Positions 31,629-38,076 of a stretch of 38,076 nucleotides of DNA are shown here, piece after piece (the stretch's first letter is position 1; the number at the start of each line of letters is the position of its first letter). The DNA is from Stenotrophomonas beteli. Lineage in GTDB: Bacteria; Pseudomonadota; Gammaproteobacteria; Xanthomonadales; Xanthomonadaceae. The notes beneath the pieces are model-generated. The model saw only the letters and a program-made list of their open reading frames with translations. It did no database searches and was not told the DNA's origin. Where the stretch lies: the NCBI RefSeq assembly GCF_001431665.1, contig NZ_LLXV01000061.1, positions 1 through 38,076 on the forward strand, in the 5' to 3' direction. The translations under genes and the position numbers were made by a program.

Positions 31629-31795
31629 GGGGGACAACGGTTCGTCGCCCAGTAGGATCCAGGGCACTTCGCTTTCATCGAACGGTGGCCCGACCGCGCC
31701 GCATTCGACCTCCACTGCGCCGGCGAACTCCTCCAGCGCGGGGTGCCCCAATCAACGCCTTCCAGCGTGAGCCGTGCCGGTTCCTGCTGATGGAT
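31629..31795 (-). pseudogene. Frameshifted fragment of an unidentified gene
   Basis: Two minus-strand frames join into one sensible protein: IHQQEPARLTLEGVDWG (from 31795) and then, in the next frame, HPALEEFAGAVEVECGAV and PFDESEVPWILLGDEPLSPLL. The break is at a G/C run near 31745. The C-terminal part runs into the 3' end of the DUF5694 gene on the other strand, so the gene is also truncated. Family not known to me. Confidence 0.4.
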
Positions 31796-32054
31796 GCCGC
31801 GCCGTTGTAGTTCCCGCCTCGATGGCGCCGCGATCGCGGTGGCCACCTCGCCACAGCAGCACGCTGGCCACCACCGTGCAGGCCAGGGTCAGTACCAGCG
31901 ACGCCACCACGCCGCCGTGCAGCAGCGGCAGCATCGCCTGGGCCAGGCGATCGTCGCGCAGTTGTTCCAGGCGCAGGCCGCTGGCCAGCGCCAGGCACCA
32001 GCCCACCATGGCCGGCGCGTAGGCGGCGACGGCATTCCGATTCCAGTTGATCAT
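31752..32054 (-). CDS. Small two-helix membrane protein, C-terminus probably altered
   Basis: The 100-aa ORF begins MINWNRNAVAAYAPAMVGW. Two hydrophobic segments are seen (about 9-26 and 45-66, GGVVASLVLTLACTVVASVLL), then a basic tail. The last 25 or so codons overlap the frameshifted fragment described at 31629-31795 in a different frame, so the original C-terminus has probably been lost to a deletion. No family recognised. The ATG at 32054 has only a weak ribosome site. Confidence 0.45.
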   Translation of the reverse strand: MINWNRNAVAAYAPAMVGWCLALASGLRLEQLRDDRLAQAMLPLLHGGVVASLVLTLACTVVASVLLWRGGHRDRGAIEAGTTTARHPSAGTGTAHAGRR

Positions 32055-32130
32055 CCTGTGCGCTCTTGTCCGGGAGGATGCGGCGATTGTTCCGCCCCTC
32101 CCTCTCACAGGTTGAGACCGCCTCCGACGG

Positions 32131-32280
32131 CTATCGCGACCCGCCGCCGCCCAGCGCTGCCATCAGCGCGGCGCTGGCCTGCAACTGCCGGCCCTGGATG
32201 TCCTGCAGGCCGAGCTGGGTGTGGTGCGCATCGGTCTGTGCACTGGCCACGTCCCTACGCGCGACATGGGCGCCACTGAA
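32131..32280 (-). pseudogene. Possible C-terminal fragment of an outer-membrane efflux factor
   Basis: The minus-strand frame reads FSGAHVARRDVASAQTDAHH, then QLQASAALMAALGGGGSR before a stop. The pattern of a long helix ending in ALxxALGGG is that of TolC/OprM-type outer-membrane factors at their C-terminus. No upstream part of such a gene is present; the diguanylate cyclase stop lies directly next to it. It would be a leftover of about 50 codons. Confidence 0.35.
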
Positions 32281-32290
32281 GCAGGCCGGT

Positions 32291-34474
32291 TCAGCCGGCC
32301 TCATCGTCGTCGCCCGGCAGGTCGGACAGTTCGCCCTGCACCTGCACGTTGTTGCGGCCCATCGCCTTGGCCCGGTAGCACTGGGCATCGGCCGCAGCCA
32401 CCGCCTGGTCCACGCTCATGCCGCCGGCCAACGGCGCAATGCCGATGCTGGCACCGACCCGCAGCCGGTGCTGGTCCCAGGGAATCGACAGTGACGCCAG
32501 CGTGTGCAGCAGCTCGCCACCGATGCGGGCGGCGCGGCGCGGCGTGCAGCCGGACAGGATCACCGCAAACTCATCGCCACCCAGGCGTGCCACCACGTCC
32601 GAATCACGCACGCCGTGCCGCAGCACGCTGGCCACCGCCCACAACACGGCATCGCCGGCCAGGTGTCCCCAGGTGTCGTTCACCGGCTTGAAGCGGTCCA
32701 GGTCGATATACATCAGCGACGCGGCCTGCCCTGTCCGTTCAACGCGGGTGATCGCCTGCTGCAGGTGCACCTCGAAGCCGCGGCGGTTGCTCAGTTCGGT
32801 CAGCGGGTCGATCTCGGCCAGATGGCGGGCCTCGCGCTGTCGTGCGCGCTGCTGGGTGTCGTCACGCAGCACCCACACCGCGCCGCGCACATGGCCTTCA
32901 TCGTCACGCAGCCACGCGCGGGTCAGATCCACCGGCACCGTGGCGCTGCCCAGACGCAGCAGCAGATCGGCATGCAGGTCCACGGCATTGCTTTCCGGGT
33001 CCAGCAGCACCGATACGTCCAGCACCGAGCCAGGCGCATATTCGGTGGTCAGCGACAGCACGTCCTGCACCTTGTGCCCGGCCAGCGACAAGGCGCCATC
33101 GCCGGCCAGGGTACGTACCGCCGCCGCGTTGGCGTAGTCGATGCGGCCATCGAGGTTGACACTGAGCACCAGGTCGGCCACCGCATCGAGGGTGATGCGG
33201 CTGCGCTGCTCGCTCTCGAACAGGCGCTGCTCGCTGCTGCGCTGGGCGGTGATGTCCTGGATCTGCGACACGAAATGCAGGGGTTCGCCATGCTCGTTGC
33301 GCACCAGCGAGACCGACAGGCGTGCCCAGATGGTGCGGCCATCGCGGTCCAGGTAGCGCTTTTCCAGATGGTAGTGGCTGCGCCGGCCCGCCAGCAGGTC
33401 CTGCACCAGGGCCAGGTCGGCCTGCAGGTCATCGGCATGGGTCAGGCGCTGGAAATCGACCTGCAGCAGCTCCTCGCGCGGATAGCCGAGGATCCGGCAC
33501 AGCGCGTCGTTGACGTCCAGCCAGCGCCCTTCCAGCGACACCAGTGCCATGCCCAGCGCCGCGGAAGTGAACGCGCCGGCGAACTTCTCCGCCGACAGGC
33601 GCGCTTCGGCGCGTGCCTGCAGGATCTCGGTGATATCGATGGCCATGCCGACGTAGCCGATGCGCATGCCGTCAGCACCGTCCATGCGGCTGATCGACAG
33701 CCGCACCTGGCGCGACTGGCCATCCTTGCGCAGCAGGGTCCATTGCCGCGAATACGTCTGGCCGTCGGCACGCGCGCTGAGCGCTTCGAACACGCCCGGA
33801 AGCGTGCCGTCAGCAGCGGCCTGCGGTTGCAGCCAGGCCCTGAGCTCCTGCGGGTCGTGGAAGGCATCGAGCCTGCGCTGGCCGACCACTTCAGAGGCGC
33901 TGTAGCCCAGCAGCCGCTCTGCCCCGGTGTTGAACAGGGTGATGGTGCCATCGGTATCGGTGGCGATCACCGCCACCTCGTCGGAGGCATCGACCACGGC
34001 CTGCAGGCGCTGGCGGGTCTCGGCCGCGTCATGCCGGGCCTGCTGCAGTTCGGTCACGTCGGCATGCGCGCCGGCCATCCACAGCGGCCGACCCTGGCCG
34101 TCCCATTCGAACACCCGCCCCCGGTCCTGGATCCAGATCCATTGGCCATTGCGGTGGCGCATGCGCAGCAGGCAGGCATAGTTGTCGCTGCGCCCTTCGA
34201 AATGCTCTTCCAGCGCCGCATCGGACAACGCGATGTCATCGGGATGGACCAGCTTCAGGAAGGTCTTCTGGCAGACCGGCTCCAGCTCGTCCAGCCGATA
34301 GCCGACGATTTCGGCCCAGCGTGCGTTGACCCGCATCTGCCCGGTCTGCACGTTCCATTCCCAGGTACCGGCAGCGGTGCCGTCGATGATCATCGCCAGC
34401 CGCCGACGCTCCTCGGCCAGCTCGTGCAGGCGTCGCTCCAGCATGCCGTTGCCGTTGTTGCCCTGGCCCGCCAT
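32291..34474 (-). CDS. Soluble diguanylate cyclase with four PAS domains
   Basis: This 727-aa protein has no membrane helix. Four PAS/PAC units come first: about 20-148 (GTWEWNVQTG, HRNGQWIWIQDRGR), 155-288 (DTDGTITLFNTGAERLLGYS), 292-412 (LVSLEGRWLDVNDALCRILGY) and 425-545 (NLDGRIDYANAAAVRTLAG). A GGDEF domain follows at 550-715 with RLGGDEF (632-636) and IDLDRFKPVND. The feedback site RxxD is kept (RDSD, 623-626). It should make cyclic di-GMP in response to cytoplasmic signals. Start choice is unsure: ATG 34474 gives MAGQGNN; ATG 34444 is also possible; the longer GTG start at 34654 adds non-conserved, basic sequence. No EAL domain. Confidence 0.9.
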   Translation of the reverse strand: MAGQGNNGNGMLERRLHELAEERRRLAMIIDGTAAGTWEWNVQTGQMRVNARWAEIVGYRLDELEPVCQKTFLKLVHPDDIALSDAALEEHFEGRSDNYACLLRMRHRNGQWIWIQDRGRVFEWDGQGRPLWMAGAHADVTELQQARHDAAETRQRLQAVVDASDEVAVIATDTDGTITLFNTGAERLLGYSASEVVGQRRLDAFHDPQELRAWLQPQAAADGTLPGVFEALSARADGQTYSRQWTLLRKDGQSRQVRLSISRMDGADGMRIGYVGMAIDITEILQARAEARLSAEKFAGAFTSAALGMALVSLEGRWLDVNDALCRILGYPREELLQVDFQRLTHADDLQADLALVQDLLAGRRSHYHLEKRYLDRDGRTIWARLSVSLVRNEHGEPLHFVSQIQDITAQRSSEQRLFESEQRSRITLDAVADLVLSVNLDGRIDYANAAAVRTLAGDGALSLAGHKVQDVLSLTTEYAPGSVLDVSVLLDPESNAVDLHADLLLRLGSATVPVDLTRAWLRDDEGHVRGAVWVLRDDTQQRARQREARHLAEIDPLTELSNRRGFEVHLQQAITRVERTGQAASLMYIDLDRFKPVNDTWGHLAGDAVLWAVASVLRHGVRDSDVVARLGGDEFAVILSGCTPRRAARIGGELLHTLASLSIPWDQHRLRVGASIGIAPLAGGMSVDQAVAAADAQCYRAKAMGRNNVQVQGELSDLPGDDDEAG

Positions 34475-34682
34475 CAACAGGGCGCCTCGCAGGCGCAGGC
34501 AGGCACGGGCCGCAGCGAAACGCTGCAGCCGCCAATGAAGACGACGGGTCGTGCTGGCGTCATGGCCCTCCCCAGCGACAACGGGGTGGCCAAGTGCCGC
34601 CCCTGTTGCGCAAGTGTGCGCAATCACGGGGAAAACCGACAAGTGCCCCGCCACACATCAAGCGTGACGGGGGCCACGAACC

Positions 34683-37070
34683 TCAGCTGCGCTTGGCGCG
34701 CGCGAACGCCTCGGCCAGGGCGTTGTTGGCCGGCGGCGCCGACTGCCCGCTCCGGTTGCCGGTGCTCTGCCCGCGGCCGGGCCCGCCGCCCTGCGCCCCC
34801 GCACCGCGGCGTGGCGGCTGGCCCGGGCCACGTTCCTCGCGGCTGCCCGGACGGCTGGTGGCCTGGCCGGGGGTGTCGTCCAGGCGCCGGGTCAGGGCGA
34901 TGCGCTTGCGCGGTACATCCACCTCCAGCACCTTCACCTTGACGATGTCGCCGGCCTTGACCACGTCGCGCGGGTCCTTCACGAAGGTGTCGGACAGCGC
35001 CGAAATGTGGATCAGGCCGTCCTGGTGCACGCCGATATCGACGAAAGCGCCGAACGCAGCCACGTTGCTGACCACCCCCTCCAGCACCATGCCTTCGCGC
35101 AGATCCTTGATGTCCTCGACGCCCTCGGCGAAGCGTGCAGCCTTGAACTCCGGACGCGGGTCGCGGCCCGGCTTCTCCAGTTCCTTCAGGATGTCGCGCA
35201 CGGTCGGCACGCCGAAGGTGCCGTCGGTGAACTGCTCAGCCTTGAGTCCGCGCAGGAAGCTGCCATCGCCGATCAGCGCCTTGATCGGGCGCGCGGTGCT
35301 GGCCACGATGCGCTCCACCACCGGGTAGGCTTCCGGGTGTACCGCCGAAGCATCCAGTGGCTCATCACCGTCGGCAATGCGCAGGAAGCCGGCGCACTGC
35401 TCGAAGGTCTTTTCGCCCAGTCGCGGCACTTTCAGCAGGTCCTTGCGGCGCTTGAACGGGCCGTTGTCGTCACGGTGGCGCACGATGTTCTCGGCCACCG
35501 TGGCCGACAGGCCGGAGACGCGCGACAGCAGCGCGGCCGAGGCGGTGTTCACGTAGACACCCACGGCGTTCACGCAGTCCTCCACGCGCGCGTCCAGCGC
35601 CCGTGCCAGCCGGTACTGGTCCACATCGTGCTGGTACTGGCCGACGCCGATCGCCTTGGGTTCGATCTTCACCAGTTCGGCCAGCGGATCCTGCAGGCGG
35701 CGGGCGATCGAAACCGCACCGCGCAGCGAGACGTCCAGGCCGGGGAATTCCCTGGCCGCGAACTCGGAGGCCGAGTACACCGAGGCGCCGGCCTCGCTGA
35801 CCACCACCTTCTGCAGCTTCGGATTGGCGACCGCCTTGATCGCCTCGCCGGCCAGCTTGTCGGTTTCGCGGCTGGCGGTGCCGTTGCCGATCGCGATCAG
35901 TTCCACGTTGTGCCTGGCGCACAGCTGCTTGATGGTCTGCAGCGACTGATCCCACTGGCGCCGGGGCTCATGCGGGTAGATGGTGTCGGTGGCGACCAGC
36001 TTGCCGGTGGCATCGACCACGGCGATCTTGCAGCCGGTGCGGATGCCCGGGTCCAGGCCAAGCACGGTCTTCGGCCCGGCCGGCGCGGCCAGCAGCAGGT
36101 CCTTCAGGTTGTCGCCGAACACCGCGATGGCTTCGGCTTCGGCCTTTTCGCGGGCCTGGTTGAACAGGTCCAGGAGCAGATGGGTGTGCAGTTTGGCGCG
36201 CCAGGTCAGGCGGCAGGCATCCAGCAGCCAGCGGTCGGCGGCACGGCCCTGGTCGGCGATGCCGGCCTTGCGCGCCACGCGTCCTTCGGCGTACTGGTGG
36301 CCGGCCTCGGCATCGCTGCCCGGGTCCAGTTCGAGGAACAGGATTTCTTCGCGCCGCGCGCGGAACAGCGCCAGCAGGCGATGCGAGGGAATCTTCGCCA
36401 GCGCTTCGGCGTGCTCGAAGTAGTCGCGGTACTTGGCGCCTTCGACTTCCTTGCCCTCAGCCACGCGCGCGCGGATCACGCCGGTCTCGCCCAGCCAGGT
36501 ACGCAGTTCACCCACCAGCGCGGCATCTTCGCCCCAGCGCTCCATCAGGATCGCACGCGCGCCTTCCAGCGCGGCCTTGGTGTCGGCCACGCCCTTGCCG
36601 GCGTCGACGAATCCGGCAGCGAAGACCTGCGGGTCCTGCGTCGGGTCGGCCAGCAGGCCGTCGGCCAGCGGCTCGAGCCCGGCTTCGCGGGCGATCTGCG
36701 CGCGGGTGCGGCGCTTGGGCTTGTACGGCAGGTACAGGTCTTCCAGCCGGCTCTTGGTATCGGCGGCCAGGATGTCGTTGCGCAGTTCATCACTGAGCTT
36801 GCCCTGCTCGCCGATGCTGGCCAGCACCGCCGCACGGCGGTCCTCCAGTTCGCGCAGGTAGGTCAGCCGGGTTTCCAGGTTGCGCAGCTGGGTGTCGTCC
36901 AGGCCCCCGGTCACTTCCTTGCGGTAGCGCGCGATGAACGGAACGCTGGCGCCCTCGTCGAGCAGGCCGACGGCGGCACGCACCTGGGCGGACTGGGCAC
37001 CGATCTCGTCGGCGATGGTCTGGGCGATCTGCTGGGCGAGCGCGCTCTGGGCGTTCTTGGCGTCGTGCAT
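34683..37070 (-). CDS. tex: Tex, S1 RNA-binding transcription accessory protein
   Basis: This 795-aa protein has full Tex architecture. An N-terminal helical region ([25 protein letters not shown]) is followed by a YqgF-like RNase H fold ([19 protein letters not shown]), helix-hairpin-helix repeats ([52 protein letters not shown]) and an S1 domain ([32 protein letters not shown]). A Gly/Pro/Arg-rich tail of about 60 residues follows, ending in [10 protein letters not shown]. Tex binds RNA and affects transcription; in several pathogens it influences toxin or virulence gene expression. ATG 37070 opens the conserved block; the upstream extension is not conserved in character. Confidence 0.96.
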   Translation of the reverse strand: MHDAKNAQSALAQQIAQTIADEIGAQSAQVRAAVGLLDEGASVPFIARYRKEVTGGLDDTQLRNLETRLTYLRELEDRRAAVLASIGEQGKLSDELRNDILAADTKSRLEDLYLPYKPKRRTRAQIAREAGLEPLADGLLADPTQDPQVFAAGFVDAGKGVADTKAALEGARAILMERWGEDAALVGELRTWLGETGVIRARVAEGKEVEGAKYRDYFEHAEALAKIPSHRLLALFRARREEILFLELDPGSDAEAGHQYAEGRVARKAGIADQGRAADRWLLDACRLTWRAKLHTHLLLDLFNQAREKAEAEAIAVFGDNLKDLLLAAPAGPKTVLGLDPGIRTGCKIAVVDATGKLVATDTIYPHEPRRQWDQSLQTIKQLCARHNVELIAIGNGTASRETDKLAGEAIKAVANPKLQKVVVSEAGASVYSASEFAAREFPGLDVSLRGAVSIARRLQDPLAELVKIEPKAIGVGQYQHDVDQYRLARALDARVEDCVNAVGVYVNTASAALLSRVSGLSATVAENIVRHRDDNGPFKRRKDLLKVPRLGEKTFEQCAGFLRIADGDEPLDASAVHPEAYPVVERIVASTARPIKALIGDGSFLRGLKAEQFTDGTFGVPTVRDILKELEKPGRDPRPEFKAARFAEGVEDIKDLREGMVLEGVVSNVAAFGAFVDIGVHQDGLIHISALSDTFVKDPRDVVKAGDIVKVKVLEVDVPRKRIALTRRLDDTPGQATSRPGSREERGPGQPPRRGAGAQGGGPGRGQSTGNRSGQSAPPANNALAEAFARAKRS

Positions 37071-37178
37071 TGCTTCAGGTCTGTGCCGCGTTACGGGAAG
37101 ACCCCATTCTGGCAACCGACGGCGCAGCCGAACAAGGCATTGACAGAGGGCGGAGTTCAGCAGCGCGGCCGGTGGGGA

Positions 37179-37260
37179 CGCCGGCATCCTGGCAGAAAGA
37201 GGGCCCGGACTGGCCCGGGGCTGGGATGCCGGCGCGGGCGCGCGATGGTGGGCGCGCCCT
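37179..37260. repeat. Nested stem-loops between tex and the 71-aa gene
   Basis: CGCCGGCATCC (37179-37189) pairs perfectly with GGATGCCGGCG (37224-37234) and encloses a smaller hairpin GGGCC...GGCCC (37201-37215). A third stem, GGGCGCGC / GGCGCGCCC, lies at 37236-37260, about 18 bp past the stop of the small gene on the minus strand. The last could be its terminator, though no T run follows. Confidence 0.5.
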
Positions 37261-37277
37261 GCCGCGTGTTGCGAGGG

Positions 37278-37493
37278 TCAGCGGTAGTGGCGGGCGGCGC
37301 GCTGCATGACGATCTCGTCACGCATGCCTTCCAGGGCCATCAGGCGGACCTTGCCGACACCCTGCAGTTCCATGAACCGCTCGGTGTAGAACTCCGGCCC
37401 CAGCGCGGTGTCGGCGCGGGATTTGCTGAAGCCGTAGGGCACCACGCCCTTCTCGCCATCCTTGCTACCACCGACATAGAGAACAATTGCCAT
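37278..37493 (-). CDS. 71-aa conserved-looking protein of unknown function
   Basis: The ORF begins MAIVLYVGGSKDGEKGVVPY and ends RDEIVMQRAARHYR. It has an excellent ribosome site (TTGGAGGAAT) 9 bp before the ATG at 37493, which supports a real gene. The protein is soluble, with a glycine-rich start and a helical, charged end (MALEGMRDEIVMQRAA). I do not recognise the family. It is separated from tex by about 200 bp with stem-loops, so probably a single-gene unit. Confidence 0.8.
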   Translation of the reverse strand: MAIVLYVGGSKDGEKGVVPYGFSKSRADTALGPEFYTERFMELQGVGKVRLMALEGMRDEIVMQRAARHYR

Positions 37494-37762
37494 GTGATGT
37501 ATTCCTCCAAATTGCTACTGCGTACTGCACTCGACGAGCGATGCTGCGAGCCCATCGAGGGGGAGCTTACCGCGTCGAACCTGACTGGAACGTCACGCAG
37601 CCTAATGACGATCGGTTGCATGCAGATGACTGCGGGATCGCAGCAGAATGCTTACGGATCTTTAACTTCCGGCTAACGAATCCGTGGGGGATTCCCGCCA
37701 ACGGCGCAGCCCCTCGTGGGTGGGGTTGGATGTGCCGCTGAAAGCAAAAGCCGCGAGTGGGT

Positions 37763-37860
37763 CGGTCGGGTTGGGTTGGCGGGGGACGCCGTGAATCCTT
37801 CCCTGGAGGCTTGGCCGCGGCATCCATGCCGCGGACACCCCCGCCAACCCAACCCGACCG
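37763..37860. repeat. Large imperfectly nested inverted repeat
   Basis: The arm 37763-37785 (CGGTCGGGTTGGGTTGGCGG then GGG) and the arm 37838-37860 are perfect 23-bp reverse complements. The 52-bp loop contains its own perfect hairpin CCGCGGCAT/ATGCCGCGG (37815-37834). The whole could form a long cruciform or RNA hairpin. It looks like a genome-wide repeat rather than a single operator. Confidence 0.85.
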
Positions 37861-37906
37861 CCCTCAGACAGATTTCGGTGTCGCGCCACCCACGGAGAAG
37901 AAAAAA

Positions 37907-37945
37907 ATGAAGATCAAAAGCAAAAGCGGCTTGGCCGGCGCTTGA
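37907..37945 (+). CDS. Possible 12-aa lysine/serine-rich peptide ORF
   Basis: ATG 37907 follows GGAGAAGAAAAAA, a strong ribosome site, and encodes MKIKSKSGLAGA then TGA. It could be a leader peptide or microprotein, or a chance ORF inside a repeat. No regulated gene is visible within the window downstream. Confidence 0.2.
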   Translation: MKIKSKSGLAGA

Positions 37946-37954
37946 TTGCTTCCT

Positions 37955-37978
37955 GTAGAGCCAAGCCATGCTCGGCTC
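37955..37978. repeat. Single SMAG-type palindrome
   Basis: GTAGAGCCAAGCC-AT-GCTCGGCTC carries the GTAG end and an AGCC(A/G)AGC hairpin like the pair at 12444-12507. Only one copy is present here. Confidence 0.65.
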
Positions 37979-38076
37979 ACAAGCAAGCGCAGCGCGCGAT
38001 CCGCTTCTGCTGTTCTATTTCTTCTCCGTGGCTGGACGCGCACGGAAACTGTCAGGGGCCGGGCGGGTGGGTTCGC

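Larger units (their letters stand above)
37891..38030. repeat. Facing copies of a CACGGAGAAGAAA sequence
   Basis: CACGGAGAAGAAA (37891-37903) and its exact reverse complement TTTCTTCTCCGTG (38018-38030) bound a 140-bp segment. Similarity extends outward on the far side (GCGCCACC versus GCGCGTCCAGC). The inside carries a small ORF and a GTAG palindrome. Confidence 0.6.
37494..38076. other. Repeat-rich end of window without a supported protein gene
   Basis: About 580 bp contain the 23-bp inverted repeat (37763-37860), a 13-bp inverted repeat pair (37891-37903 and 38018-38030), one GTAG palindrome (37955-37978) and a 12-codon ORF (37907-37945). Several ORFs of 60-100 codons run through the repeats on both strands; their content (Pro/Arg/Gly-rich) reflects the repeat sequence, and I do not accept them as genes. 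Confidence 0.6.

Noticed and set aside
32504..34942. Open frame of about 810 codons antisense to the four-PAS diguanylate cyclase
   Set aside because: Shadow frame; the minus strand has four PAS domains and an intact GGDEF domain.
35007..37676. Open frame of about 890 codons antisense to tex
   Set aside because: Shadow of tex; no recognisable motifs, and it crosses the start of tex and the small gene next to it.
37567..37969. Several 60-100 codon ORFs on both strands through the terminal repeats
   Set aside because: Their sequence is just the repeat element read in different frames; there are no ribosome sites and no protein-like pattern.

Overview
The window is about 38 kb of high-GC chromosome from a gammaproteobacterium, most probably a Stenotrophomonas of the maltophilia complex (inference). 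The evidence is the many short palindromes beginning or ending in GTAG/CTAC (SMAG-type repeats) between genes, a LexA-like site of the Xanthomonadaceae form TTAG-N6-TACT, an imuA-imuB-dnaE2 mutagenesis cassette, and the gene content. I see no phage, IS element or CRISPR; the window reads as core chromosome with several decayed genes.

Layout, left: the end of a secreted cyclase-family hydrolase (2-982); the SOS mutagenesis operon imuA-imuB-dnaE2 (1243-6393) without an adjacent lexA; a small anchored protein (6585-7091); a MocR/PdxR-type regulator (7138-8424, minus) divergent from a three-gene coupled unit of yggS (PLP homeostasis), a class-I glutamine amidotransferase and a 74-aa protein (8501-10193). 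A 13-bp direct repeat spaced 22 bp lies between them and looks like the MocR operator. Next is an in-frame remnant of an ECF sigma factor fused to a remnant of FecR, overlapping a tonB-like gene (10569-11901).

Layout, middle: a RidA-family gene (minus) behind a MerR/SoxR-type promoter; then a minus-strand cluster of DcaP-like porin, AdiC-type arginine:agmatine antiporter, AdiA-type arginine decarboxylase and a CDF transporter (18621 down to 12518). Far upstream of the porin is a perfect FNR/ANR box flanked by two further dyads, suggesting an oxygen- and signal-controlled arginine acid-resistance operon that carries its own outer-membrane pore. Upstream again are a lipoprotein DsbG and a membrane-bound Lgt-like/TlpA thioredoxin (19136-20812), a GlxA-type AraC regulator, and a divergent MerR regulator with its own ZntR-like promoter. 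A tRNA island follows, with three near-identical tRNA-Ala(GGC)/tRNA-Glu(TTC) pairs (22653-23486).

Layout, right: a GNAT acetyltransferase, an enlarged SRAP (HMCES/YedK) DNA-crosslink protein, a six-cysteine secreted peptide, a single-domain response regulator, tRNA-Leu(CAA), and a frameshifted GNAT pseudogene. Then come signalling genes: a membrane diguanylate cyclase, a soluble chemoreceptor with duplicated PAS domains behind a sigma-28 promoter, a DUF5694 protein, decayed fragments, a four-PAS diguanylate cyclase, tex, and a 71-aa protein. The end of the window is a repeat-rich stretch with a 23-bp perfect inverted repeat.

The best candidates for new biology are the FNR-linked porin/AdiC/AdiA/CDF cluster, the MerR-type promoter in front of ridA, the MocR-yggS operator, the lipoprotein DsbG with its Lgt-like TlpA partner, the sigma/FecR remnant before tonB, and the SRAP protein with a large helical insertion.
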